Below, piece after piece: positions 10,559 through 20,486 of a stretch of 64,000 bases of DNA. Made by a program: the position numbers and the translations under genes. Source of the DNA: Ceratopteris richardii (Eukaryota; Streptophyta; Polypodiopsida; Polypodiales; Pteridaceae); contig CM035407.1 of assembly GCA_020310875.1 (NCBI GenBank), positions 89,107,632 to 89,171,631 of the forward strand, written 5' to 3'. Below the pieces are notes generated by a model. The model was not told the DNA's origin. It was given only the letters and a program-made list of their open reading frames with translations, and did not search any database. The stretch's first letter is position 1, and each line of letters starts with the position of its first letter.

Positions 10559-11659
10559 TTAATGTGTTTGTGTATGATATGCAGAAATTAAGTGGTCATA
10601 ATGAGGTGTTAATTGTGCTTTATGTATCCATTGACATTCTTCAATAGAGTGATTTTTGTACTTAACCAAATATCGATGATATTGAGTACCTGTGCGTGTA
10701 GTAGTGACATCATGATCAATGATTTTCTCAGGAACTAAGATTTCAGATTGTTCTTCAATCAAAGGAGGGTCATCAAGAAGTGGAGCAAGTGGTAAAGTTC
10801 CTTTAAAGGGTTTAAGTAAACTAATATGAAAAGAATTATGTATAGTCCAATGGGATGGAATATCTAATCGAAATGAACTATCATTATTTTTTTCTATAAT
10901 GCGAAACGGTCCATAATAGCGTGGTGCAAGTTTAATTTTAGGATGCTGCAAAATATTTTTGAGACGTCTTTTAATTATTCGCAACCATACAAAATCATTT
11001 TCCTTGAATTCTTTGGCTAATTGTTTAGTATTGATAATACGTGTATATCGCTCTTGACTTTTCCTAATGTGCTCGTGAACATCATGAAGTATAGAAACGT
11101 GAACTTGAGCAATAGAATCAGCCATCGGAATGTCGGTTTGGGTGAGGGACATGGGAGTGGGAAGCTTTTTACCAAAAACTATTTCAAAAGGTGCACGACC
11201 AGTAGTGGTGTGTGAAGTGTTATTGTAAGCAAATTGAAGCAATGGCAACTTGTCATCCTAGTTATTAGGATTATCTAATGAATAACAACGCAATAAATCA
11301 AGAATAGTACTATTTGTAGCCTCACTCTGTCCATTACTTTCAGGATGAAATGCAGAGCTAAAATTTATTTTAGAACCAAGATGTTGAAATAAGGCAACCC
11401 AAAAATGATTACAAAACCTAACATCACGATCAGATAACATTACTTTAGGAAATCCATGATGTGGAAAAATGCATTTAATGAATAATTTTGCAGCTTGAGG
11501 TGCAGTCAAAGTTTTTCTACATGGAATGAAATATGCATATTTACTAAACCTATTAACTATTGTCCAAATCATATCATTATGTGATGAAGTGATAGGAAGA
11601 CTTGTGATAAAATCCATAGAGATTTGTTCCCATGGTTCATTTGGAATAGGAAGTGGCAT
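10559..11659 (-). pseudogene. Gypsy-1 integrase core and chromodomain
   Basis: From 11659 leftwards the integrase core reads QISMDFITSLP (first aspartate), MLSDRDVRF (second aspartate) and HPESNGQSEATN (glutamate), the D-D-E triad. A TGG-to-TAG change at about 11256 breaks the frame before DDKLPLLQFAYNN. The second segment (11248-10559) continues through the GPFRI motif to a C-terminal chromodomain (EKIIDHDV, YHRYLVKYKNHSIEECQWI). Chromodomains in this family bind modified histones and steer integration into heterochromatin (known for the family). A TTA-to-TGA change at about 11660 separates this part from the upstream frame. Confidence 0.92.
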
Positions 11660-14023
11660 TCATAATCCAAATGGTTTACCATGATGACATTTGACACGCT
11701 GACATACAATGCATTGAGAAACATAATGTGCAATGTCGTTTTCCATGTGTGGCCAAAAGAAGAAATCTTTGCAAGCAGAAATAGTGCTCTGTATGCCTCT
11801 ATGACCCATGTAAGATGGTTCATGCATTTCTTTAATGAAAAAATCTTTAAAAGCTTGGGTTATGCACAATCTATGTTGAAAATAAAGAAAACCATGATGA
11901 AATGTATAATGTTTAAAAGAGGCACCATTATTGGAGTCATGCCATGCACGTGAAAAATACAAATCAGATGCATAAGTGGAAACCATGTCTTGAAAAGAAT
12001 GAATTTGAATGGCAGAAATATTATTCAAAACAACGGAATTCGAAGGAAAACGGCTAAGAGCATCAGCTACGACATTAGCTTTACGTGGCTGATATTGTAT
12101 CATGGGTTGGAAATTTTGAATGAATGATGCCCATTTAAGATGCCTATCAGAGATTAAGGGCTGACTTAATAAATGCTTAATAGCCTGTTGATCGGTTTTG
12201 ATTAATACTTTAGAGCCCATAAGATAGTGTTTCCAAATTCGCAAAGCATGCACAACTGCTAACAGTTCTTTATCATACGTACTATAATTATGTTGTGAGG
12301 GCTTAAGCTTTCTAGTCTCAAATGCAATGGGATGGTCATTTTGCATTAAAACAGCACCTATTCTTGAACCGCTAGCATCAGTAACAACATGAAAGGGTTG
12401 TGAAAAATCAGGTAATTGTAAAATAGGTGCATGTGAAAGTGCATGTTTAAGTTTGTCAAAGGACTGTTGTTGGGTAAATCCCCATGCAAATTTTATTTTC
12501 TTTTTCAACAACAAAGTAAGAGGCAATGCTAAATAAGAAAAATTTCGAACAAACTTCCTATAGAAACTAGCCAACCCAAGAAAAGAACGAACATCATTGA
12601 CTGATTGTGGTGTAGGCCATTCTATGATAACTCTAATCTTTTTCGGATCCACATGCACACCTTCACTTGAAATAATATATCCTAAATATTCTAACTTACG
12701 CTGAGAGAAATAACTCTTTTCAGGATTAGCATAAAGTGTGTTCTCTCGTAACAAATGAAAAACTGTTTCAAGATGCTTTTCATGTTCACTATCATTCTTA
12801 CTGTAAACAAGTATGTCATCAAAGAATACAAGAACAAAAGCTTGGTAATCAAGAAAAATATTGTTCATCATTCGCGCAAATGTAGCAGGGGCATTAGTAA
12901 GTCCAAAGGGCATTACCATAAATTCATAATGGCCATTTTGAGTTCTAAATGCAGTCTTAAAAATATCACTTTGTGTCATACGAATCTGATGGTAACCCGA
13001 TTTAAGATCAATTTTACTAAAGACACGAGCTCCTCGTAACTTATCTAAGAGATCATCTATTCGAGGAATAGGGTATCTATTCTTGATCGTGATCTTGTTA
13101 AGGGCTCTATAATCAATGCACATTCGATAAGTTTTATTCTTCTTCTCTACTAAGAGAACTGGTGCTCCAAATGGGGAAGAACTAGGCCTTATAAGTCCTT
13201 TTTGTAGTAGGTCTTTTACTTGATTTTCTATTTCCTTTTGATGTAGTGGGCCATGTCTATAAGGTGCTTTATGAGGAGGAGAACTACCAGGGACTAAGTC
13301 TATGCTATGGTCAAAGGATCCTTGAGATGGTGGTAGTTCAGAGGGATATTCAGACATAAAACAATCCTTATAAGTACTCATGAAAGGTTTATATGCATCT
13401 GGAAGTGTATGAGTATAATCATTGATGACATTGACAAAAACAATGCATGAGTTGAATCCTTTCCTAAATGCACGCTTTACTTGAGTGTGACTAATCAATG
13501 GAAATGGTTGGAAATCATGCCGTGCAGACAAAGTAATGATTTGACCTTTGAAAACAAACTTAAAAGTATGAGTATGGTAGTCAATATGTGGGTTATAATG
13601 GTGACGAAAAGGCATACCTAGTATAACATCATAAGATTGCAAAGGTGCAATTGAAAATGTTCGTGAATCAACATAAGGGCCTATGCTAATTGTAACATCT
13701 TGCACTTCTCGTGTTACATTATAACGACTACCTTGAAATGCAGCTTTCACTTTATATAAAGAAGGAAACGTTTGTAATTTAAGTTCTTGTACTAATAAAT
13801 GTGAAATGAAGTCATGTGAACTACCATCGTCATGTAGAATTTTAACTAGTTTGTTATTTATTGTACCCTGCATGCAAAGAAGAGAGTGTAGAGAGATATC
13901 GTTACCCAAGGTACTTAAGTCCTTCTCCAGTGATTCCTCTGTCCAAACAGGAGGAATTTCTTCATTATAGACCTCCATGTTATGCAATCGAGCTGTAGCC
14001 TGTTTCATATGATGAGGTTGCAA
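11660..14023 (-). CDS. Gypsy-1 pol: protease, reverse transcriptase, RNase H, integrase zinc finger (787 aa open frame)
   Basis: The longest uninterrupted frame in the window. Protease active site DDGSSHDF is at residues 65-72, where DSGA is usual. Reverse transcriptase spans about 300-460, with [12 protein letters not shown] at 299-310 and the catalytic FFDDILVYS at 400-408. RNase H spans about 545-660, with TDASG (548-552), DKELLAV and KTDQQA (609-614). The integrase H-H-C-C finger ([14 protein letters not shown]) is at 739-775. It ends at a premature TGA just before the integrase core. The annotated start is the first methionine after two upstream stops in the zinc-knuckle region and probably lies inside an original gag-pol polyprotein. 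Confidence 0.93.
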   Translation of the reverse strand: MQPHHMKQATARLHNMEVYNEEIPPVWTEESLEKDLSTLGNDISLHSLLCMQGTINNKLVKILHDDGSSHDFISHLLVQELKLQTFPSLYKVKAAFQGSRYNVTREVQDVTISIGPYVDSRTFSIAPLQSYDVILGMPFRHHYNPHIDYHTHTFKFVFKGQIITLSARHDFQPFPLISHTQVKRAFRKGFNSCIVFVNVINDYTHTLPDAYKPFMSTYKDCFMSEYPSELPPSQGSFDHSIDLVPGSSPPHKAPYRHGPLHQKEIENQVKDLLQKGLIRPSSSPFGAPVLLVEKKNKTYRMCIDYRALNKITIKNRYPIPRIDDLLDKLRGARVFSKIDLKSGYHQIRMTQSDIFKTAFRTQNGHYEFMVMPFGLTNAPATFARMMNNIFLDYQAFVLVFFDDILVYSKNDSEHEKHLETVFHLLRENTLYANPEKSYFSQRKLEYLGYIISSEGVHVDPKKIRVIIEWPTPQSVNDVRSFLGLASFYRKFVRNFSYLALPLTLLLKKKIKFAWGFTQQQSFDKLKHALSHAPILQLPDFSQPFHVVTDASGSRIGAVLMQNDHPIAFETRKLKPSQHNYSTYDKELLAVVHALRIWKHYLMGSKVLIKTDQQAIKHLLSQPLISDRHLKWASFIQNFQPMIQYQPRKANVVADALSRFPSNSVVLNNISAIQIHSFQDMVSTYASDLYFSRAWHDSNNGASFKHYTFHHGFLYFQHRLCITQAFKDFFIKEMHEPSYMGHRGIQSTISACKDFFFWPHMENDIAHYVSQCIVCQRVKCHHGKPFGL

Positions 14024-14049
14024 TCTACACCTTATTTTTGTATATCCAG

Positions 14050-15004
14050 GTTTACCACAATTCTAGCAAGTGATTCATGGTCGCTTCTGTTGGGCATTCA
14101 CTGCTGAAGTTTGAAGGGTAGGTGGTTTGGTTGGTTGGAGAGATGAAGCAACGGGTGAAGTTGAGTAATTGGATTGTGGAGGACGAGGAAAACTAGGGTA
14201 AGATGGGGCATTAAAATTACGCTTCATAGGAAATGAAGGTTTAACAAGAAATGGTCGTGGACGTGGTTGTTGTAGACGGAGTGACTTGGATATGGACTGG
14301 AATTCTTTTTCTGCATCATAAGCAAAAGATATAGCCTCGTTGAGGGTTGTAGGTCATAGGGTGTGAAGCTTAGCTTGGATACCGACCTCCAAACCATCTT
14401 CGTATTTCTGCTGCAAGATATCCTCTGATACATCTTCAAGCATTCGTACAAGTAGTAAATTTTGCCAGAACCGCTCTGTGTAGGTAGTAACCGTATCACC
14501 CTCCTTCCATGTAAGGGTCATCCATGCACGTCGAACATGCAAATGGTATTGAGGAGGAAGAAATGAATCCTTCACGTTTTCTTGAAAAGCCTTCCAAGTT
14601 GTTGGACGCTCCGCACTGTGTCGTAGGACATTCCACCAGAGTTGAGCTTTACCTACTAAATAGTTAGTGGGAAATTTAACTTTTTCACTTTCAGCATACA
14701 TTTCATCGGTATAAAAATCATCAAACTTCGACAACCAAGAAAGTACTAAAGGCCCATCCTTTCGGCCATCAAATCATAGAAACTGGTAGTTTCTATTACC
14801 AATCTTTGAATGAGTAACATCAGATTGGGCAGACACAATAGCTTTTACTACTCTGGTAAGGTTGTCTTCCTCAGCTTGCATCTTTTGGAGGATTTCATCA
14901 CGTTGTCGGATCTCGTTCTGAGCTCCTTGAAGCTCATGCCGCAAGAGCTCTAGTTGTTGTTCAAGTGTTGCCGCAGGTAGAGGTGAATTACTGTAATCCT
15001 CCAT
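14050..15004 (-). pseudogene. Gypsy-1 gag
   Basis: Begins MEDYSNSPLPAATLEQQLEL, with a glutamine- and leucine-rich stretch likely to form a coiled coil (LELLRHELQGAQNEIRQRDE). A stop near 14774 separates it from the retrotransposon gag domain (WLSKFDDFYTD, AQLWWNVLRHSAERPTTW, DSFLPPQYHLHVRRAW). After a further stop at 14354 a proline-rich linker leads to a zinc knuckle whose frame has two stops (at RP*ITC*NCGK) and whose histidine is replaced by tyrosine (C-X2-C-X4-Y-X4-C). Gypsy-2 has the same architecture with the tryptophan and glycine codons kept. Capsid function is lost in this copy. Confidence 0.87.
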
Positions 15005-15322
15005 GGTGCTCTTGGACCCTTGCTCTCAACCTTGGTGTATTGAACCTTCTTGTTTGCAACCTTGGTGTCTCGATCCTGTGTTCTCAACCTTGCTTGGTAT
15101 CTTGAACACTCAATCAAGTGCCACCCAAGGATTTTGAATGAATTCACACTTCCAAGCTAACTCATTGGAAAGTTCGTTCCGAGAGCTTTCCAACGGTATA
15201 TTACACGCCTCAATCCGACCTACGGATTGAGAGATACACTTGATTCTTTCTTGGGTCCAATCTTGAAATCGACGCGCGCGCCTTCCACAAGTAATGAAGA
15301 GAGAGAACTTGAGTACAACTCC

Positions 15323-15432
15323 AAGAGATGGTGGAGTGGTCAAGGTACTTCCCTTGAAAGTAGGAGGTTGTGGGTTCAAATCCTCCTACCTTAGGGACTC
15401 TAAACCTCTCTATTGCCACTCAAAAAATTAAA
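15323..15432 (+). repeat. tRNA-like sequence (SINE-like) in the Gypsy-1 leader
   Basis: Reading plus, TGGTGGAGTGGTCAAGG (15329-15345) resembles the D-arm/A-box of tRNA-Ser or Leu, TACTT-CCCTTGA-AAGTA (about 15346-15362) can form a five-pair anticodon stem with a seven-base loop, and GGTTCAAATCC (15373-15383) is a B-box. An A-rich end (CAAAAAATTAAAA) follows about 40 bases later. The block lies antisense to Gypsy-1, between its primer site and gag. It could be a short tRNA-derived SINE or a captured tRNA fragment; the acceptor stem is not convincing, so it is not called as a tRNA gene. Confidence 0.5.
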
Positions 15433-15551
15433 ACTGCCTTGCGCATAGCCAACGGCTGCCAACGGTCACCAAGGGATCCTTGGGTGCCAATGTATTGCCT
15501 AAGTTATTGCCTAAGTTCTTTGCCTTAGTCGACGCCTAAGGAGTAAATGTA

Positions 15552-15679
15552 GGTTCTGGTTCTTGTTCAGAAATAGAAACAGAAACCGAAACCGAAACCG
15601 AAGACGGAGATGGAGATGGTTCTGGTTCAGAAACAGAAACAGAAACGAAAACCGAAACCGAAGACGGAGATGGAGATGG
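15552..15679. repeat. Two tandem units of about 64 bp with inner GAAACC runs
   Basis: Unit 1 (15552-15617) and unit 2 (15618-15679) both run GGTTCTGGTT ... GAAACCGAAACCGAAGACGG ... GGAGATGG. Inside each unit a six-base GAAACC/GAAACA pattern repeats. The block sits in the untranslated leader of Gypsy-1, 55 bp from the primer site. Purine-rich on one strand. No coding role is evident. Confidence 0.85.
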
Positions 15680-15733
15680 AATCGGAATTCAGAATCGCGA
15701 ACAGAGAATAGAACCCTTTGTATTGACGCGTGG

Positions 15734-15749
15734 AGAGCTCTGATATCAC
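15734..15749 (-). other. Primer-binding site of Gypsy-1 (tRNA-Met type)
   Basis: On the minus strand the 5' LTR end ACAACA is followed by GTGATATCAGAGCTC. This is the initiator tRNA-Met complement TGGTATCAGAGC with one G-to-A change. Confidence 0.8.
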
Positions 15750-15897
15750 TGTTGTCAGGATCTTGCTCACGCTCAAACAGAAGTTACGAACGCCGAAAAA
15801 CACACACAAGAATAAACGCAACAAGAGACCAGAAAGTACGCAGAGTGGGTGCAATCTCCCCCCATGCACTCTATTCTGACAGTCCACAGAGTGCATG

Positions 15898-15905
15898 TAT
15901 TTATA
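15898..15905 (-). promoter_or_regulatory. TATA box of Gypsy-1 5' LTR
   Basis: Minus-strand CCTATAAATACATG, conserved in the left Gypsy-1 copy (669-676). The start of the element RNA should lie about 30 bp further along the minus strand, near 15865. Confidence 0.55.
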
Positions 15906-16306
15906 GGACTTTTGATTACGTCGAAAATAGTGGTTACATGAGGGCGGCTTCAAAAAGTAGGCGTGAAACTAAAAGTTAGTAACTTTTATAGAAAGCCATT
16001 ACTTTGAATAACAGAAACTGCGGTCTACAACGACCCTTATTCTAACCATTACTTTTCTAACAATAGAACCTTCTACGCAGGTTTATTTACAAGCTAAATA
16101 ATAATTATTCGGATTATTGATGTCCGCCCTTTCATGCCTTGCACGCTCCTCACGAACCTTTAGCTGCTATAACAGAAACATCAAAAACATATTAATACAT
16201 CAATAATATAACACTTTAATAATACATTGTTCAATAATATACAACATGCCTCTCAGTTGAGAAGCAACTGACCTCAGTTGATAAAATAAGTTAATACTCT
16301 AACAAT

Positions 16307-16369
16307 AACAATGCATTGTTCAACATATTCCATGTTACTGTTACAATCCAACAATAACAATGCATTGTT
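16307..16369. repeat. Duplicated 14-bp palindrome in Gypsy-1 U3
   Basis: AACAATGCATTGTT, a perfect palindrome, occurs at 16307-16320 and 16356-16369, each inside a directly repeated stretch of about 33 bp (AACAATAACAATGCATTGTT then CAACATATTCCAT) at 49-bp spacing. The same pair is in the partner LTR. Its place near the U3 start suggests a protein-binding enhancer repeat, but that is inference. Confidence 0.8.
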
Positions 16370-16393
16370 CAACATATTCCATAAGTTATAACA

Positions 16394-18016
16394 GATGATG
16401 CTACTCGCCATACATGGGTCTATCCTTTGAAAGCAAAGAATGAGGTATTTTCTTGCTTCAAAGCATTTTTAGCTATGGCTGAAAATTTTTCTTCACAAAA
16501 GCTTTTGACTCTATGCACGGATCGTGGTGGTGAATACATGTCACATGAGTTTAATGCTTTTCTTCGTGAAAGAGGTATTTCACACCAATGTATGGTGCCA
16601 TATACACCTCAACAAAATGGTGTTGCCGAGCCTAAAAATAGAACTCTACTTGAAATGGCACGATGTATGGTTAAAGGAAAGCATCTTCCTAATAAGTTTT
16701 GGATGGAAGCGGTCATGTGTGAAAACTATGTGTTGAATCGCTGCCCTACAAAAGAATTGAGAGTCATCACTCCTTATGAGGCTTGGAATGCTCATAGGCC
16801 TATGGTTAGTCATATGCGTGTGTTTGTTGGCATATGCTCTTGTGCCATCACAACAACGTCAGAAACTTGATGACAAGGCAAATAAATGTATATTTGTTGG
16901 TTATAGTGCTGAAAGTAAGGGATATCATTTGTACCATCCATTGACGAACACAATTATTGTGAATCGAGATGTGGTATTTGCTGAAAATTCAATTTTCCCT
17001 CTACTTGAATGCAAAAAACAGCCAATAGTTAGCTCACAAGATGTGTTCGATACACTCATGCCTTTGTTCCAAAATGGTGCGCTTGACTATGGCCATGTAG
17101 ATCAGCCAACTGAGGTTCAAAGGGCTGAAAAATTCCAACGAAATAGGGCTGAAAATGCAGAGAATTTCCAGCCAAACATGGCTGAAAAATTTCAACCAAA
17201 AAATGTCCAAACTGCTGGAAATTTCCAGCCACATATGGCTAAACATTTGCATCAAAATATGGCTGAAAATGAGCATGAAATTCAGCCCACGCATGATGTA
17301 CATGTTGAAGATGTATTACATAATGAACGCATCTCTATCAAGAGTGCAGAATCTATGCCAAAGTGGCTGAAACAAACTTTGTAGGATAGCAAATTGAGTG
17401 CACCTTTACTTGGTAGAACAAGATCAAGCTCTCACCATGCATCAAGTAATTTTGTGGATTATTCTCTTATTGCTACAACATGTAATGAAGAGCCTCTTTC
17501 TTTTGAAGATGCATGTGACGATCCACAATGGATGAGTGCTATGCAATCAAAAATGGATTCCATACATAGGAATGGTACTCGGGAGTTATGTGAATTGCCA
17601 AAAGAAAAGAATGCCATTGGTACAAAGTGGGTTTATAAGATTGAGAGAAAATCTGATGGTAGCATTGATCGCTACAAAGCTAGATTGGTTGCCAAAGGAT
17701 ATGTGCAACAATATGGCATTGACTATGAGGAAACTTTTGCACCTACTTCACGCACGACTACCATTCGTACCGTGGTTGCATTGGCTGCCCATCGAGGTTG
17801 GAAAGTACATCAGTTGGACATAAAAATAGTCTTCTTGAATGGTGATTTGCAAGAAGAGGTTTATGTGAAGCAACCTTCTAGATTTGCTATCAAAGGGAAA
17901 GAGCATATGGTTTGTCGCTTGCATAAAGCCTTGTATGGTCTCAAGCAAGCTCCACGTGCATGGTATGACAAAATATATAAGCACTTGATTACTCTTGGCT
18001 TCACATGTAGTCTGAT
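16394..18016 (+). pseudogene. Copia-B1 pol, second part: integrase core to mid reverse transcriptase
   Basis: The interrupted frame resumes at GATGA with TRHTWVYPLKAKNEVF. The second catalytic aspartate is in CTDRGGEYMSHEF and the glutamate in NGVAEPKN. A frameshift near 16825 leads to LAYALVPSQQ and the variable linker, which here holds a degenerate peptide repeat of the type NMAEKFQP (about 17110-17290). A stop at 17382-17384 is followed by reverse transcriptase: KWVYKIERKSDGSIDRY, VHQLDIKIVFLNGDL, HKALYGLKQAPRAWYDK. The gene ends abruptly at HLITLGFTCS, before the YVDD block, and is joined directly to an LTR remnant. Confidence 0.9.
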
Positions 18017-18118
18017 TGAGAGCTATTCCATCCATCGTCTTCTCCATGTGTCTTGCTGCATTTGTGCTCCTTGTGTGTGCTTCTCGTGTGTCTCTCGCAC
18101 TTCTACACACACCCAACA
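18017..18118 (+). repeat. Copia-B1 3' LTR remnant (102 bp, U5 end only)
   Basis: Starts at GAGAGCTATTCC and ends CTTCTACACACACCCAACA, followed by the target duplication GTGTC. It is collinear with the end of the B2 LTR (35766-35849) and with the reverse complement of the left arm of the B1 5' LTR. U3 and the polypurine tract are absent; the left edge is fused to reverse transcriptase. Confidence 0.88.
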
Positions 18119-18123
18119 GTGTC

Positions 18124-19821
18124 TGCATAGGACCATAGACATCACTGTGAATAAGCTGCAATTTTTTACTAGCTCAAATTAAACCATCTTTTGGAAAGGA
18201 GGAACGCTGCATTTTGCCCAAAATATATCCGTTAGAGACATGTTTACCGGGTTTCTCAAGTTTGGGCAAAGAGGAAACCATTTCAGATTTGTGCAGGCAT
18301 AGGAAACTAGCAAAATTTAGATGACCAAAGTGTGCATGCCAAAGCTTTGCATCTGACATAGCTTGAGAATCATGTACTATACATGTTGAATAATTCATAG
18401 ATCTTTCATAGTCTATGAGCTTATATAACCCACGACATAAAATTCGAGAAGCAATAATCACGTCGCCATTTGATAGATCATGAACTGTACATCGGTCATC
18501 AACAAATTTCACAATAAAGCCAATCTTGGCTGAAGTTGAAACAAATAACAGATTCTTCTTGATCCCTGACACAAATAAAGCATCCGACAATGTAAAAGAA
18601 CTAGCACCAGTAGTAGTCAGAATGATCTTATCAACTCCCATGGCAAGATAAGATGAGCTTTTGGCGCATGTGACAATATTCCTTGTAGGGGCAGGCTTAA
18701 GTGAAGTGAAGAAACTATAGTGCAAGGTAATATGTTTGGTTGCCTCACTATCAAAGTACCAAACATCTGAGTCTACTACAATCATAAACTATTCAAGAGA
18801 AGATGGGTCAAAACTGCATAGAGTAGTAAATGCCCATTCTTCATTCTACACTAGATTAGTAGACTCTATTTTTGGTGTAGAGGCCTTTGCAACAACCATT
18901 CCAACCTCTTTTTTCTTTACCTTTTTTGCAGCCAATTTTGGAAAATTCTTCATGACATGATCGTTTGCTTTATAGTACTTTTAAAAGAAAATTCTACTTT
19001 TCTATTTTCTTCTTGTCTCCGTCATCCTTCTTTGATTGTGCAGAATTAGCAGATTTCTGCTTACTACTAGAAGAGATCCATTTACCTTTGCCCTTCTCAC
19101 TAGTCATAAAAGCTTGATCTGCAACACATGTAAGGGACCTATTCTACCTAGACTCATCTTATTGCAATAGAACAGAGACTAAATCCTCAAATGTTAAGGC
19201 ATTTGGATTTCCTTTCATCATCAAATGAAGAGTAGAAGAAAAACTCTGATATGAATTGGGAAGACCATTCAGAACAGTTTGAACAAAGTGAACTATTAGG
19301 CAAGACTTCATGAGCAGAAATCAACTATTCCTTTCAATCTTTGATCTTAGTTAGAAAACTATCCATGGAATATCCTTCATTCATGTGCTCATTCTCCAAA
19401 TCTTTTCGGAGATAAGCAACGCAAGCCTCATTCCTTGCCTAGTATAAAGTGGTAAGTGTATCCCAAGCATCCTTAGATATTCTGCAAGAGCGAATGTGAG
19501 GAATAATGGCATGTTTGAAAGATAAGGCTATCAATGCATGTGCGTGAGCATCTCTACCATCCCAACAAATTTTCTCTGTAGTAGGTGTAGTAAAAACTAC
19601 AACACAAATCAGAATCTATAGAATATCACCATCTTTGATTCCATCTACATCAGCTTCAATACTTATATATGTAGGTGTAATAGGATGTTTTTTAACACCC
19701 TGCACAATATTCCACAGTCCTTTTACGACCAGTACATGACATATGATATAAGCCCATAATGCATATCATCTAACTTATCCTCCCTAGCCAACATATGGAA
19801 TACATCACTACTTTCAGCCAT
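18124..19821 (-). pseudogene. Copia-C1 gag, protease and pre-integrase part
   Basis: Gag starts at 19821 (MAESSDVFHML) as in C2, but is full of stops and small indels down to about 18800. The protease motif reads WYFDSEATKHIT, with the catalytic DSG changed to DSE. The GAG-pre-integrase region is continuous at 18785-18174 (DALFVSGIKKNLLFVS, AKLWHAHFGHLNF, GYILGKMQRSSFPKDG). The integrase start LIHSDVYGPMQT is cut at 18123 by Copia-B1; the next codons continue at 8034. Function is long lost. Confidence 0.86.
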
Positions 19822-20122
19822 GGTAACTGACTAAAATATCTTGATGTGAGAAATTGACTGTATCTCAAAAAGTTGAATAGAACTACCCTGTCGAGTTCTG
19901 CTAAACCTGTAGCAGACTTCAAGACACTTATACTGGCGAACCAAAACTTGTATATATCTTTGGCACAAAAAGATGTATAGCCTGCAAAAGCACTACGATA
20001 ATGCATTCAGGGGCCAAATTGGGCCCTGCCTATGCTCACCAAATTTTGTGCGATTTTGGGACTCTGATCGGAGAGGTGTTGATGATGCCCTACATGAAAC
20101 ATCGACCTGCTTTGATACCAAT

Positions 20123-20353
20123 TGTTGGAGTTTGAGGTCCGCGAAAGCACACGAATAGCACAAGGAAGAACAAGAAGCTTGGAGCACAACACACAATACT
20201 AAATGTATTACCACTAGAATGTACAAAGAATAGTAACCCGTTAGGGCAATAGGCATATATACAAGCCAGGGAAAAAAACCCTCCGAAAGAGGGAAAATAG
20301 TGCCCCTACAGTCCTAATGTGTTCATACACATCACTACCTAAATACATCAACA
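20123..20353 (-). repeat. Copia-C1 5' LTR (231 bp) with primer site
   Basis: On the plus strand TGTTGGAGTTTGAGG... to ...TACATCAACA. On the minus strand it is followed by ATTGGTATCAAAGCAGG (20107-20122), a tRNA-Met primer site with one change. It differs from the 3' LTR at about 13% of sites by eye. Confidence 0.92.
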
Positions 20354-20365
20354 CTTTTTTCCACA

Positions 20366-20486
20366 TGTTATGAGATACATGATTCACTCATATGTGGTGG
20401 TACTTTGTAATTAGGAATATTATTCAACTCTTACTTCCCTTGTGATCATCCTCAATAGAGAGAGAGCTATTCTAGCCATCTGTCTT
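20366..20486 (+). repeat. Copia-B2 5' LTR, left half
   Basis: The segment ending CTCAATAGAGAGAGAGCTATTCTAGCCATCT-GTCTT matches the part of the B-family LTR that comes before CCATGTGTCTTGCTG. The continuation lies at 35766, beyond the Copia-F array. A plausible LTR start is TGTTATGAGATAC at 20366, but only the last 40 bases are supported by comparison. The 12 bases 20354-20365 separate it from Copia-C1. Confidence 0.65.

Larger units (their letters stand above)
10208..16393 (-). mobile_element. Gypsy-1, right copy: chromovirus inserted in Copia-B1
   Basis: A 6186-bp Ty3/gypsy element on the minus strand with LTRs at 10208-10414 and 15750-16393 and a perfect target duplication GATGA (10203-10207 and 16394-16398). 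Domain order on the minus strand is gag, protease, reverse transcriptase, RNase H, integrase, chromodomain, which defines a plant chromovirus. The LTRs differ at only 3 of about 207 aligned sites by eye, apart from a large gap in the left one, so this is among the youngest insertions here. A handful of stops separates otherwise intact domains. Confidence 0.95.
15750..16393 (-). repeat. Gypsy-1 5' LTR (644 bp)
   Basis: On the plus strand it runs TGTTGTCAGGATC... to ...AAGTTATAACA, with TG...CA ends on the minus strand as well. It is the full-length partner of 10208-10414 and aligns with the reverse complement of 161-824. It contains the TATA box, a hairpin-prone GTGCATG...CATGCAC segment near 15865-15897, and the two U3 palindromes. 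Confidence 0.95.
8035..18118 (+). mobile_element. Copia-B1, inserted in Copia-C1 with both ends aberrant
   Basis: A plus-strand copia element flanked by a perfect 5-bp target duplication GTGTC (8030-8034 and 18119-18123) in the Copia-C1 integrase gene. Its own length without the inner Gypsy-1 is about 3.9 kb. It keeps gag, protease, integrase and about the first half of reverse transcriptase. The rest of reverse transcriptase, RNase H, the polypurine tract and the U3 part of the 3' LTR are missing. The 5' LTR is a partial palindrome (see separate entry). The remaining protein resembles C1 and C2 in gag, so B and C are related families. Confidence 0.9.
4279..20353 (-). mobile_element. Copia-C1, complete but interrupted by Copia-B1 and a DNA element
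   Basis: Two 230-bp LTRs (4279-4508 and 20123-20353) bound the element. Flanks are GTTTT on the left and CTTTT on the right, a 5-bp target duplication with one change. After removing Copia-B1 (10084 bp plus its 5-bp duplication) and the 904-bp inverted-repeat element, the remaining length is about 5.08 kb, close to the 5124 bp of its sister C2. Gene order on the minus strand is gag, protease, integrase, reverse transcriptase, RNase H. LTRs differ at roughly 30 of 230 sites by eye, so this is an old insertion. Confidence 0.92.

Noticed and set aside
15323..15396. A functional tRNA gene
   Set aside because: A- and B-box-like sequences are present, but the acceptor and T stems do not pair properly and it lies inside a retroelement leader.
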